NCBI GenBank assembly: GCA_029891385.1
Contig: CM057232.1
Span: 64,045,824 to 64,109,823 of the forward strand
DNA length: 64,000 nucleotides
Direction: 5' to 3'
DNA from: Erythroxylum novogranatense
Taxonomy: Eukaryota > Streptophyta > Magnoliopsida > Malpighiales > Erythroxylaceae
Shown: piece after piece, positions 1 through 11,637 of the stretch
Layout: every line of letters begins with the position of its first letter
Numbering within the stretch: position 1 is the first letter of the stretch
The notes under the pieces: generated by a model
Databases searched by the model: none
Told to the model about the DNA's origin: nothing
Seen by the model: the letters and a program-made list of their open reading frames with translations, nothing else
Position numbers and translations under genes: made by a program

Positions 1-162
1 GCACGTCGCGACGAGAGGATAATTGGACGTCGCGACGAGCGTACGTCGCGACTAGCGATTCGTCGCGATAAGCGGGACATCGCGACGAGTGGTAAGTTGG
101 ACGTCGCGACGAGCTACTGTGTGCATGCCGCGGCGAGCGACCCCTCGACGTCGCGGCGAGCC
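1..162 (+). repeat. CpG-rich palindromic minisatellite in LTR A
   Basis: Irregular copies of a 20-30 bp unit built on ACGTCGCGACGAG. The core CGTCGCGACG is self-complementary. The stretch is GC-rich against an AT-rich LTR. The right LTR holds a shorter version (6726-6823), so copy number changed between the two LTRs after insertion, or one array contracted. Confidence 0.85.
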
Positions 163-197
163 CCATTTTTCTAAACCGATTGATTTTAGTTTTTGGG

Positions 198-281
198 GCA
201 TAACTAATGGTGTAGACCTCCAATTGAAGTGATTCTTGATTCGTTATAAACTAGAGAAAGAGGTCTACAATTGATGTGAAG
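198..281 (+). repeat. Bidirectional LTR module, reversed (SO) orientation
   Basis: Runs from GCATAACTAATGG to CTACAATTGATGTGAAG. It shares order and spacing of key words (CATAAC, TGATTCTTGATTCGTT, CTAGAGA, CTACAA, TGAAG) with LTR modules of the other Ty3-type families in this window. Second copy in the right LTR at 6857-6940. Confidence 0.7.
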
Positions 282-2084
282 AAAGAAAGTTTGAAATCAA
301 ATGAGTGAGATCATAAATATTGAAAGAAAGTTGAATATGGTTTTCTATTGCAACCTAAGGATTGTTTCATGAAACTTGGAGTATAATTTTGAGACCTTGG
401 AAATAGATTCAATGATATTGAGAGTTTTAGAAACTGGGCATAAAGGGTGCACTTTGATCTAGAGAATAGGGACACTGGTTTTGAGGTCTTTCTTGAGAAT
501 ATCCTAGTGGGTATGACTTGGTAAATTGACTGAATGTTAGAATTGAAATTGGTGGAGTTCCGTAATATTCCATTGAAATGAAATGAGTCATTATTCATCA
601 ATTGAGTGAAAAGTTAGAATTTGATAAAAGATAGTGAAATTGGGATATAGCGCCGGGAAAGTCACGAATATGCATCGTACATCTTTTATTTAAGATCTGT
701 GCATCATTGAATTATTCTGATTGTGCATTTAGTAATGGGAAATTATTTGACTGTTATAGAGGCACCGTTGGATCGTCATTCCACGGATATTGCTAGGACT
801 TCCAGGCAGTAGCTCGGAAGTTACAGGTGAGTAACCTAGTTGGTTCCTCAATTTTTAATTGTTAAATGTTTTGTAAACTGTTTGTGAATATGAATTGTTA
901 TGTTTGAAATCTCGAACCGAAGGTCTGAGGGATTGAGTGATTGGATATGCCAATGTGATTGTTTGTGAATGCTTCCATAGGATAAATTGTGAATTGTATG
1001 GTCATGTGAATGATTAGGATCATTACGTTTGTTTTTGATAAATCGGATTTGACTGCTACGTGATTTTGAAGAATTATGACAAATGGGTTTTAATGGCAAT
1101 GTGACTGTGAATTATTAGGCATTTTGCATTTCGTACACAAATGCATGAACAAATAATGATAGTTGTGACCTGAGTCGCCACTGTACTGAAAAATGCCTTG
1201 AGCTCGAAGGGAGTTAGTGCATACCCAGAGGGCTCTCCTACTCCTTAGACGCGTCTACTGAATATTGTTCACTGTTTAAGCACTCGGTCACAACACTGTA
1301 ATAAAATGGGAAAGAATCACATATGCATTGCATACACATTGTGATGGATTGAATTCAGTGAATGGAAAATAGACAAGAGTGTATGCTATAATTGTGATAA
1401 CTGATTTGTGAAATTTTTTAGTTATGTGATTGTATGAGAAATTGTAAACTGCTATATGGTATTCTGAATGCGTTATTGTAATATGTTATACGTTATTTGT
1501 GTAATGCATGAATTGAGTGAACCATTGATGATGGTTTCTCATTGAGTTCGCAAACTCACCCTAAATTGCAACTATTTTTCAAGAATTGAAGAGTACCCCG
1601 TTAGACTAACGGGAGTATAACTACTGCATGCTAGTCAAAGATTTGAGGTCGGGATCAGTTCACGTCTGCATTAGTGTCATTCTGTCATTGTGTAAAATTG
1701 TATTTCTACATTTTCCGCAGAATAGTGCTTTTTATTTCAGTGGGTCCCAATTGGCTAATACTGTAATTGTAAGGTGATTACTAAAAATGTTCAGAAAATC
1801 ATTGGGCCCAATTTGGCTATGGATTTTTGTGCATGAGATGGTTTAAATACTGTTGACTGTCTGTTATGACTGAAATTGTGTATGATTGAAAATGTTTTCT
1901 TATTAAATCGAACCCAAATCGTTTATTGATTTCTACGCATATAATAGTTTTTAAGAATGTAAATGTCTTACTGAGTTTTCGAACTTTAATTGACTGCTCT
2001 AGCATACTACCCTCGTGAGGCACGAGCTCGGATATCACCCTCGATGTCGAGTTTAGGTCTTGCGGGAGTGGGATGCTACATTTG

Positions 2085-2097
2085 TGGTATCAGAGCC
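2085..2097 (+). promoter_or_regulatory. Primer binding site (tRNA-iMet) of element A
   Basis: TGGTATCAGAGCC, complementary to the 3' end of plant initiator Met tRNA, starts 4 bases after the LTR end. It primes minus-strand DNA synthesis. Directly after it, CCCAG-AAGTG-CTGGG (about 2096-2110) can fold as a hairpin. A similar but triplicated structure follows the primer site of Gypsy-3. Confidence 0.9.
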
Positions 2098-5000
2098 CAG
2101 AAGTGCTGGGTTGTTTTTGAAATATGGGTCAAGTTATATGCATTTATGTCATGTCATGGCAAACTGTGACAACTGATCCCCAGTCTAGCATATGAGTCAC
2201 ATGCATGAGCATGTATCAGTTGTAGTGAGAAAAATGATGATATGTTAGAATGCGGTAAATGGAAGTTTTGGATATCATAGAATAAGAAAAAGTGTATGGT
2301 TCGATATGGAAAATGAAGATTAAGTGTATTGGTATTGGTGGATGTATTATGAAATACAACATCAATGTTATACCAGGGTATATCCTTAAATATGGAATAG
2401 ATATAAATATATATAGGTGTGGATTGATAGAGGAAAATAGAGATATGTTAGAAATGGAAAGGCTTCAAGTGTTTAAAGTGGATGAAAATAAAATGTTCTA
2501 TGATCTGTAGAAGCTACAATTGGGTTTGATTACCGTGAGGAGAGTTTATGAATAAGAGTTTGTGACTTTGATTCAAAATATGTTAAGTGGAAATCAAGAA
2601 TGATTGTACATCTATGATATTGATTTGAGTGTGAATATACATAGGTATGATGAAATAATGAAAAGATTGAAATGTAAGACAATGAAAATGGTAGATGAAA
2701 TAGTTGTCAAGGTTCAGCTGATTTGCCTATGTGAATGCACATTTGATAATGGGAGCACCATGGCAAGTGGAAATATTAAGCTTATTTGTCTCATATGTGT
2801 GGAGATGATATCGGAAGCAATCGGTGAGTTAGTGGATAATTGTTAGTCATAGTTCTGATAGTTTAAAGTTCAATTTGAGGTAGAATAAGAAATGAAAGTG
2901 CTTATAATGATCAATTGGGAATGAATTGAGATTGTAATATGTTTAAAAAGGAAAGGACATGATCATGGCATAATCCTCACAAACGAGGACAAGGGCAAAA
3001 ATGGAAGTGTAGTCAAAAATCAAATGAAATCAAGGTGTCCTTAGCGTAAGTGATTCATTTGGTAGTCTCCTTACATCTGTCTCTCGATAAGGTGTAATGA
3101 TTTTGATGGTATATACTTCACTGAATCTTAATAAAAAGGATGTTCTGATTTTATGAGTTATGGCATAAATTGATCTTCATGGGATATTATGAATAGTTAA
3201 AATTGATTTCCTAAGGCATTGAAATTGGCTGACAAGAAATGTAACGACTGTTGATGATTAGGAATTTTGTCAACGGTATTGATGAAAGTAGTAAGAAATC
3301 TTCTTTCAGAGAAGAATTTCCTTGACTGGAGTTAAATCGATCAGATGATTCAATTGAAAGAATTATCAATGAAAGAACAAATCGAAGATAAATCTGAAAT
3401 GAATTAAAAGTCATTATTGGGAGTCCTAATCCTGGTGGAGACTCTAGCATAAGAGATATAATCTACTACTGAGAAGGTATGCACTATGTTAATGTAAAGA
3501 ATCCAACTGTGTACTAGGATTTTTGAACATTAAGGAGACATTAATTGCAAATATGAGGAGAAAATAGGTTCACATATATTTTGTGTAAAAATGTTCGGGA
3601 AGTACAAAGTTGATATGATGAATGTGTTATCAACTCAGGTTGTAAAGATGGCAATAAATTGAAGTATGTGGAGAATCTAGTATAAAGGAACAGACGTCAG
3701 AACACGTCAATGTGAATCTGAGAATACCATAAGAGAATTTTCCTTATTGAGGAATTTAGATATTTTAAGAGATATGAAAATCAATCATGGGTATAAGGAG
3801 TTTTGGGTTGTAAATGTCAGAGATAACAATGCCCCTGACAACATTATATTATTGAACAGTAGAGTGTTTCAATTATATTTAGATTGGATAGTGACTATGA
3901 TCATTAATGAGATATCAAATGCATTTGAAAAGTGAAGAAGATTAGTTGGCATAGTTGAGGAAAGTTTATATTATGCAAGTTTCATAAGTGTGAATCTTAG
4001 TTTGATCAAATAAATTGTGGATGAATCAGTATTCGAACATGGCACATTGGGAGACTTAATGTTGATAGAGGTGATGATAAAATGCGAAATTGCAAGGGAC
4101 ATATGTATACGGGATTTTGAGTTATTGAGAACTGGTTGTATGTTGGATACGTCCAGTAGTCGCTAAAGATTTTCGGTTCCAAGCTATTTGACAAAAATGT
4201 TTGAGGAAAAATGTGTGAATCGTATGACTGATGAATATAAAAAGAGACATTTGAGAAATTTACTACTCGAGTATTGATAGTATCACTTTAATTTGGAGAT
4301 TTTGCAATATTTAACGAAGTGTCCCAGTAAAGGTTATGATGCAATATGTTGAAATAGTGTAAAGTGGTTTTATGTACATGGGGGCAAGTATAACCTCGCG
4401 GGCTGCATTGTGATTGATGACTTGAAATTTGTTGTTCTAGATATTGTTTTGAAAGCTTGGAGACTCTATTCGTACAGAAACATTTTTGGATATGTCTATG
4501 AATATGCAAACCGATAACGGTCAAGATATTTTGGGAATTTGAAAGATTTGAAAAGGATTAAGCGATTGAGTATTTCAAAATAAAGCTAGTGATGCAATTT
4601 AATGTATTGAATAGAAAAGTCTATGGTAGAAGATCACAATTTGGGCGATAAAGTTATTAAACCTAGTGTAATACTGAGTGCAAACTGTCGAGCTAATAAG
4701 GGCAAAAAGAAAGTATTATTAGCTATTGGATGTCCAAATCAGGTGTGTATAAAAAGGATTGGCAACGACCAGATTGAGGATTTAGAATATGTGAACCTTA
4801 TCGAGGAGTCGAAAATGAATCCAACTTTTGAGAAAATGGCGTTTATGACTGGATTAAGATGTATGTGTTTTACCCACTAAAGAAATTGCTAGAGAAACGC
4901 ACGTAGCAATCGAAACTTTATGTTCTAGTAAGAGTACATTGAAAGAGTAATTGAAGGTTTAGAATGTAAAATCGAATGATTATATTTGTGAACAACCAAT

Positions 5001-5811
5001 ACATTGGACTGCTAGAGACTAATGTAAAACTGATATTTTTGGGAGTTCACTGGGATATGAAATTGATGTTTAGTTCAGATTGATTGTGGGCTTGACAATT
5101 GTTATATGGGTGACACCATTTGAATAGTGTATAAGGCGTCTTACAGCCAAAAAGAAATCGTTCACCCCTATATTAAAGTGAATAGGGCCTAAAAATAGTC
5201 AAAGGCCATGACTGATTTGAGATAATGTTGATAAGTAAAATGAATCTATAATAGGGGTTAAGTGATCCAAGTGAATGACAATGAGTCGAGTTGATTAATA
5301 TTGAGGCTATGAAATCTTACGAGACTAGTGTTTTAACACTAAAGAGATGTAATCTAGCAAGCAATAAATGAAATACTTCGAAGTGTACCGCCTCGGCCAA
5401 GATGCACTTAGATATAGATAAAGGTATAATTAGGGGAAACTAAATTTGTTATAAAGTGACCTCTATGTGACTATGGTGTGAATAGAACTATGGATTGGTA
5501 AGTCAGTCTAAAATCTAAAAGATGTTTCGGATTCATAAAGAGTTACATGGATATGATTAGGAAATATTGTTATGATCTGATATATGTGTTATTGATACCG
5601 AAAGTAAAGAATTGCGAGTAATCATAAGGAAACAGTTAAGACAGTGTAGAATTTGAGGAAGGTAAAGGAGTGATTGACTGGATTGATTTCAGTTAATTGG
5701 CAGAAATTAATCATGTAGTGAATAAGTGAGAAACAATATGTAAGTGATCGAAACAATTCCCCTGTCTTCCTGATCAATCATATATGAAATTTTGAGGACG
5801 AAATTTTTGTT
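2098..5811 (+). other. Non-coding interior of element A
   Basis: This 3.7 kb is purine-rich and C-poor on the plus strand, with stops in all frames. The longest open frames (about 60-90 codons) show no family I recognise. I looked for the CCHC zinc knuckle, the D-S/T-G protease motif, the Y/F-x-D-D RT motif, the RNase H box and the HHCC/DDE integrase signatures and saw none. Only the last about 40 bases (GAGGACGAAATTTT, near 5790) match the conserved end of Tekay-type pol just before the polypurine tract. That suggests descent from a coding element by replacement or loss of the interior. Confidence 0.7.
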
Positions 5812-5824
5812 AGGAGGGGAGAAT
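5812..5824 (+). promoter_or_regulatory. Polypurine tract of element A
   Basis: AGGAGGGGAGAAT lies directly before the right LTR start TGTAACA. It is the RNase H-resistant primer for plus-strand synthesis. The preceding GAGGACGAAAT matches the same position in Gypsy-3 and, reverse-complemented, a close form in Gypsy-1 and Gypsy-2. Confidence 0.85.
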
Positions 5825-6725
5825 TGTAACATCTCATCACCGATGGGAAGGTTATATTGGTAAATTGGGACGGTCTGGTAGGTTAGACTGCATTTTGATA
5901 TGAGCATGCATTTGGCCTCTCGATATAGAGAGGAGTAAGACATTTGGCACATGCACATATATGTATATGCATGCATGACATTTCCCGGCTTTTATATGAG
6001 AATATGATGTGTTCTGTGAATTCTGAACTGAAATGTTCTAGGAGTGATTTTAGTTGGTAGTGACCCTTAGCAATTTTCTGGAATTTCGGGAGAAAATATC
6101 CGGACCGGAAATTTTCCGAGTGACGGACTGATTGATTGTATAGTACTTGAATATTTGTCCAATGGCTATGGAAAATTAGATATATGATTTTAGAAATTAT
6201 CTTGTCGAGCCATTGAAATTTGGAGACGAATTGGACTAGAAATAATTGTGAAAAGAGAAAGAAATTTGAATGTATTGTGAGGAAAAAGCCCAGAGGCATA
6301 TTTGTTTTACCTTTAAATGCCTTAGGTTTTAAGATTTGAAGAAAAGAAATCCTTCTCTATCTTAGGGCAAGCTTGCTAATTCCTCTTTTGGTGATTTTCG
6401 ATCTTCCTTACCCAATCCTTGCTTGATCTTTAGCTTGCTTACTCTATCCTTGTTGTTAAGATCAACCCTAATCTATGTGAAGATGAAGATTGTTGAAGTT
6501 TTGAGAGAGAGTCGTGGGTGATAGAGAAAGTGAAAGGGTTAGAGAAATTTCCAGAAATTTACGATGGAGAGATTGATGGGTAAGGGATTGGCTTTAATGT
6601 GGTTTTATTGTTGTTTGATGCATTTATTGTGGTTAAATGTGAAAGATTGGAGTAGTTTTGTTGAGTTATGGTTGAATTTTAGAGAGAGAAATAATAAAAA
6701 GGAATCGGAGAAGACAATCCAGGAC

Positions 6726-6823
6726 CGCACGTTGCGACGAAAGGATAATTGGACGTCGCGACGAGCGGTTCACCGCGACGAGTGGGACGTCACAACGAGA
6801 GTTCCTTCGCCGCGGCGAGCTCC
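6726..6823 (+). repeat. CpG-rich minisatellite, right LTR A
   Basis: Shorter counterpart of the array at 1-162. Several CG dinucleotides are changed to CA or TG (for example GACGTCACAACGAG against GACGTCGCGACGAG). This is the pattern expected from deamination of methylated cytosine. Confidence 0.8.
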
Positions 6824-6856
6824 ATTTTTCTGAGCCGATTGATTTTAGTTTTTGGG

Positions 6857-6940
6857 GCATAACTAATGGTGTAGACCTCCAATTGAAGTGATTCTTAATT
6901 CGTTATAAACTAGAGAAAGAGGTCTACAATTGATGTGAAG
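6857..6940 (+). repeat. Bidirectional LTR module (SO), right LTR A
   Basis: LTR-duplicate of 198-281 with one or two substitutions, directly downstream of the minisatellite. The same order (minisatellite, then SO module) is seen in Gypsy-1 and Gypsy-2. Confidence 0.7.
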
Positions 6941-8858
6941 AAAGAAAGTTTGAAATCAAATGAGTGAGATCTTAAATATTGAAAGAAATTTGAATATGGT
7001 TTTCTATTGCAACCTAAGGATTGTTTCATGACACTTGGAGTATAATTTTGAGACTTTGGAAGTAGATTCAATGCTATTAAGAGTGTTAGAAACTGGGCAT
7101 AAAGGGTGAACTTTGATCTAGAGAATAGTGACACTGGTTTTGAGGTCTTTTTTGAGAATATCCTAATGGGTATGACTTGGTAAATTGACTGAATGTTAGG
7201 ACTGAAATTGGTGGAGTTCCGTAATATGCCATTGAAATGAAATGAGTCATTATTGATCAATTGAGTGAAATTGGGATATAGTGCTGGGAAAGTCACAAAT
7301 ATGCATCGTACATCTTTTATTTAAGATCTGTGCATCATTGAATTATTCTGATTGTGCATGTAGTAATGGGAAATTATTTGACTGTTATAGAGGCACCGTT
7401 GGATCGTTATTCCACGGATATTGCTAGGACTTCCAAGCAGTAGCTCGAAAGTTACAGGTGAGTAACCTAGTTGGTTCCACAATTTTTAACTGTTAAATGT
7501 TCTATAAACTGTTTGTGAATATGAATTGTTATGTTTGAAATCTCGGACCGAAGGTCTGAGGGATTGAGTGATTGGATATGCCAATATGATTGTTTGTGAA
7601 TGCTTCCATGGGATAAATTGTGAATTGTATGGTCATGTGAATGATTAGGATCGTTACGTTTGTTCTTGATAAATCGGATTTGACTGCTATGTGATTCTGA
7701 AGAATTATGACAAATGGGTTTTAATGGCAATGTGACTGTGAATTATTGGGCATTTTGCATTTCATACACAAATGCATGAACAGATAATGATAGTTGTAAG
7801 CTGAGTCGCCACTATACTGAAAAGAGCCTTGAGCTTGAAGGGAGTTAGTGCATACCCAGAGGGCTCTCCTACTCCTTAGACGCGTCTACTGAATAATGTT
7901 CACTGTTTAAGCGCTCGGTCACAACACTGTAATAAAATGGGAAAGAATCACATATGCATTGCATACACATTGTGATGGATTAAATTCAGTGAATGGAAAA
8001 TAGGAAAGAGTGTATGCTATTATTGTGATAACTGATTTGTGAAATTTCTGAGTTCTGTGATTGTATGAGAAATTGTAAACTGCTATATGGTATTCTGAAT
8101 GCGTTATTGTAATATGATGTACGATATTTGCGTAATGCATGAATTGAGTGAAGCATCGATGATGGTTTCTCATTGAGCTTGCAAACTCACCCAAAATTGC
8201 AACTATTTTTTAGGAATTGAAGAGTACCCCGTTAAACTAACGGAAGTATACCTAGTGCATGCAAGTCAGAGATTTGAGGTCGAGATCAGTTCACGTCTGC
8301 ATTAGTGTCATTTTGTCATTGTGTAAAATTGTATTTCTACATTTTTCGCATAATAGTGCTTTTTATTTCAGTGGGTCCCAATTGGATAATACTGTAATTG
8401 TAAGGTGATTACTGAAAATGTTCAGAAAATCATTTGGCCCAATTTGGCTATGGATTTTTATGCATGAGATGGTTTAAATACTGTTGAGTGTCTGTTATGA
8501 CTAAAATTGTGTATGATTGAAAATTTTTTCTTGTTAAATCGGACCCAAATCGTTTATTGATTTCCACGCATATAATTGTTTTTAAGAATGTAAATGTCTT
8601 ACTGAGTTTTCGGACTGTAATTGACTACTCTAGCATACCACCCTCGTGAGGCACGGGTTCGGATATCACCCTCGATGTCGAGTTTGGGTCTTGCGGGAGT
8701 GGGATGTTACAAATTCTGACCATAAGAGTTTTAAATTTTGCTTGAAAAGTGAGTTATTAGGTGCTGGACGAATAGTATCCAAATTTTGGTTCCATTATTG
8801 AAGACCTGAAACTTTGAGAATTTTCGAGGAGAAAGGAGACAGATTTTGTAAAATTGGC

Positions 8859-9720
8859 CTTCATGAAAGTTGAAGATTTACTTGTTATCTTTCTAACGCC
8901 ACTAAGTATGATATGTTTCGATGTGTCGATTGAAATTTATGGTCTGATAATGTTCAGGTGGTAATTCAGCCAAAATTGTGCTTTGGTGTGCAAATGCTCT
9001 AAGGGCATAGATTTTGTGCTTTTTGTGTTCTGATATTTATTTTGGACTGCTAAGGATGAAATTCGCTCAAGTGACCTTCTAGAAAGTTGAATAGGATTGT
9101 TGTAGCTTTCTAATGAGGTATTTTATGCGAATTTTGGATGTAAGTATTGTTAGATATAAAATTGTAAAGTTTTGGCTATGGTTAGGTTTTATGTTGTTTT
9201 AACAAGCTTAACAGGGCAGCCACATTAATAGGTTAATTTGAATTGGTTAGTGATGGAATTTGTTTCTGAGTCCTTCATAAGAAGTGTAGCTTGTTTTCTT
9301 ATATTTTCAGTGATATAGAGCTTGTAATTTTTTGACAATTGGTTAGAAAGTTATGAATTTTAGAAGATTGTTTATTGTTCAGGGTGACACATGTGGGCAG
9401 AAGCTTTGCTTGAGAATTTGATTTGGTTAGATATGGAATTGGCTTCCAAGTTGTTCATGAAAGTTGTAGAATTTGTTTTTCTATTTTGATTTACATAAAT
9501 TTTGGAATTTTTGGCAAAAGGAATGAAAAGTTATGATTTTTGTAAATTGGTATACTGTTTTGTTAAACATTGTGCAGGCAGTAACTTTGGTTGCATTTTT
9601 GACATCCTTATAGATGAAATTGGTTTTTGTATCCTTCATAAAACTTGTAGATCTCTCTTTTATCCTAAAATTGATACCAAGTTTGCCTAATTTGGAGTTC
9701 AGAGTAAGGAATTATGACCT
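8859..9720 (+). repeat. Cluster of five forward (AO) LTR modules in LTR B
   Basis: Starts near 8859, 9078, 9268, 9448 and 9629. Each begins with a form of CTTCATGAAAGTTGTAG. The later copies end with a form of AGAAAGTTATGA after about 90 bases; the ends of the first two are less clear. They are degenerate and irregularly spaced by 175-220 bases. Confidence 0.6.
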
Positions 9721-9834
9721 GTGAAAGTTGGGATGTCGGCAGAAGAATTCAGGGGGTCACTGTAGTCGACTACAACCCTTGACAAGTCGACTTGAACATG
9801 TAGTTTTCCTGAACTGACCTCTCTCCACTCTTTT

Positions 9835-9910
9835 GCTTATAACTTTTCCGTTCGACATCTGATTGACCTGATTCTTAAGGCATCGTATTCGTGAAACATT
9901 GAATTTCATT
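9835..9910 (+). repeat. Reversed (SO) LTR module in LTR B
   Basis: Begins GCTTATAACTTTTCCGTTCG and continues GATTGACCTGATTCTTAAGG. It is the reverse-complement layout of the five modules to its left and closely resembles the SO module at 49409-49492 in Gypsy-3. Confidence 0.55.
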
Positions 9911-10542
9911 TATTTGTAAAATTGGGAATTTTTAGAGCTAAAATTGTCAGGGATTGGTTAGATCGAAGTGAGAGGACCGAGTAGTAATTTTTCTGCTCCG
10001 TGTTTTATCAATAATTGGACCTATAGAGGTCCAAATTGCGTGATGTGAATTATGGGATAATGCCAGGAATGTCATGAACATGCATTGTACACATTTTAAT
10101 TATTACATGTGCATTATTAAATATTCTTGATTGTGCTTTTGGTAACAGTTGTATATTTTGAATATTATAGAGGCACATTTGGAACGTCAGCACACGGACG
10201 TTGCCGAGACTTCTAGGCATTGACCTAGATGGTTTCTTACTTATCATTAGCTTATGATTATTTGGTTTTGACTCTGTGGAGGATAATAGTTGGATATTCT
10301 TTGATTGTGAATTCCGGACAGAAGGTCCGGAGTACTTGGAAAGATATGATATAGAAGTGTCATGGGTATGTGAAATTATCATTGTATTTTAATGTGAAAT
10401 ATTGTGAATAAATTGTCCGATTTTGATAATTTGGAAATGATTGTGATAAAGGAATACGTGAATAAAGTGATTGAATTGTAGCATAAATGAATACGTGCAT
10501 GATTGCAAAATCAGTTAGTGATAGTCGTGACCGGAGCAGCCA

Positions 10543-10824
10543 CAGTTTCAGAGCTACAAGCTCAACGATTAATGAGCCCTTAATGGGACAGTTTCAGAGC
10601 TACAAGCTCAATGATTAATGAGCCCTTAATGGGACAGTTTTAGAGCTACAAGCTCAACGATTAATGAGCCCTCAATGGGACAGTTTCTATTTCAGAGCTA
10701 CAAGCTCAACGATTAATGAGCCCTCAATGGGACAGTTTCAGAGCTACAAGCTCAACGATTAATGAGCCCTTAATGGGACAGTTCCAAAGCCTATAGCTCA
10801 ACGATTGATGTGCCCTTATGGGGA
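10543..10824 (+). repeat. 46 bp tandem repeat, six copies
   Basis: Copies start at 10543, 10589, 10635, 10681, 10733 and 10779. The fourth carries a 6 bp insertion and the sixth is diverged. Each unit contains GAGCT-ACA-AGCTC, a 5 bp hairpin, and ATTAA...TTAAT, a second small inverted repeat. It occupies the place of a non-repeated segment in LTR A (about 1170-1290), so it is a local expansion specific to LTR B. Confidence 0.95.
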
Positions 10825-11166
10825 CAGTTCAAGCGCTCGGTCACAACACTGAAATAAGTTTTTAAAAAAATGTTACATACTGCTTTTGATTTGATCTATT
10901 TGGTTGAATGAAAGGCAAAATGCCAAATACTGATATGCTAATAGTCATGGGGTACTTCTGATTGTGAATTATGAAACAACTATATTATGCTTGTTTGTTT
11001 GGTGAATTCAATGAGTTATGGATGTCTAATCATATGAAATGTATTTAATTGTTTATGCTCAAGTAAAATTGTGAAATGTGGTCAAATATGCAAGAATGTG
11101 AATATACATTATGTGAATTGATGTGTTGAATAAATTGAGTGAACCATTGATGATGGTTACCTCACT

Positions 11167-11181
11167 GAGTTCACAAAACTC
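11167..11181 (+). promoter_or_regulatory. Conserved LTR hairpin, copy in LTR B
   Basis: GAGTT-CACAA-AACTC followed by ACCC, then a pyrimidine-rich stretch ending TTTTTCAGG. Same position in the LTR order as the hairpins of the other families here. Role unknown. Confidence 0.5.
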
Positions 11182-11637
11182 ACCCAAAAATTTGCAATTA
11201 TTTTTCAGGACTCAGAAGAATATCCCGTTAGGCAACAGGCGTATAATGCTAGAAGAAGTCGGGATCAGTTCGTGTCTGCCTTAGTGTCTAAGAAATTTTG
11301 TACTTTCTGAATTTTTTGTACAAATGATTAAGTCATGTGGTAAAATTAACAAATTGAACTAAATTATATTCATGAAAAGGGCCCCCGCGGTCAATGTACA
11401 TATTAATGATTGTATGTAAATTGTTTTCCGCATAATATATAAATTATGTGTATGTTTCAAAAAAAATGTATACTGAGTTTTGACTGAGTGATATAGCACG
11501 CCACCCTCACAGGGCACGAACTCGGATATCTCCATTGATGTCGGGTTTGGGTAATGCGGGAGTGGGGTGTTACAAAAATAGTATAGAGGAGGAAATTAAG
11601 TAGGAAAAATTAACCACTGACTCAAAATTAAAAAATA

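Larger units (their letters stand above)
1..2080 (+). repeat. Left LTR of element A, truncated by window edge
   Basis: Matches 6726-8711 almost base for base and ends GGGATGCTACA immediately before the primer site. Its first about 900 bases lie outside the window. It carries the CpG-rich minisatellite (1-162), one reversed LTR module (198-281) and a 5 bp hairpin GAGTT-CGCA-AACTC at 1544-1557 followed by CACCC. Confidence 0.9.
1..8711 (+). mobile_element. Ty3-type LARD-like retrotransposon A, 5' end outside window
   Basis: Two near-identical LTR copies (1-2080 and 5825-8711) flank a 3.7 kb interior. The left LTR is followed at 2085 by an initiator-Met-tRNA primer site, and the right LTR is preceded by a polypurine tract, so the element reads on the plus strand. 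LTR ends are TGTAACA...TG(T/C)TACA. Over about 300 compared bases the LTRs differ at roughly 4 percent. The interior has no recognisable gag, protease, RT or integrase, whereas Gypsy-2 at similar LTR divergence still shows all of these. I infer a non-coding element moved in trans. A coding element decayed beyond recognition is the alternative but fits the LTR identity poorly. Confidence 0.8.
5825..8711 (+). repeat. Right LTR of element A (2887 bp)
   Basis: Begins TGTAACATCTC and ends GGGATGTTACA, so the ends are inverted TGTAACA/TGTTACA. Contents in order: an about 900 bp 5' part (no clear TATA box seen), the CpG minisatellite, one SO module, sequence shared with LTR B, and the hairpin/CACCC position near 8175-8188. 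Here GAGCT...AACTC carries one C-A mismatch relative to the left copy. The following 5 bases, AATTC, are the expected target duplication; its partner is outside the window. Confidence 0.9.
8712..11574 (+). mobile_element. Partial Ty3-type LTR B, host of element A insertion
   Basis: The right half (about 10040-11574) aligns in order with LTR A at roughly two-thirds identity by eye: ATTATAGAGGCAC, the TCGGTCACAACACTG word, the CTCACCC hairpin and the final GTGGGGTGTTACA. It is a separate family member. No primer site follows 11574, so it is a 3' or solo LTR. Its 5' start is missing, most simply because element A inserted into it and the rest lies left of the window. The left part (8712-9910) is a run of diverged LTR modules. 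Open frames inside it are incidental. Confidence 0.75.

Noticed and set aside
2085..2097. tRNA-like sequence at primer sites (also 34331, 43811, 52765)
   Set aside because: Only 12-13 bases complementary to the tRNA 3' end; no cloverleaf or A and B boxes.
2292..4880. Several 60-85 codon plus-strand frames inside element A
   Set aside because: Low-complexity AT-rich frames with no domain and no neighbour support; expected by chance in 3.7 kb of this composition.
10543..10824. Possible CRISPR-like array
   Set aside because: Units are directly tandem with no unique spacers, inside a plant LTR.
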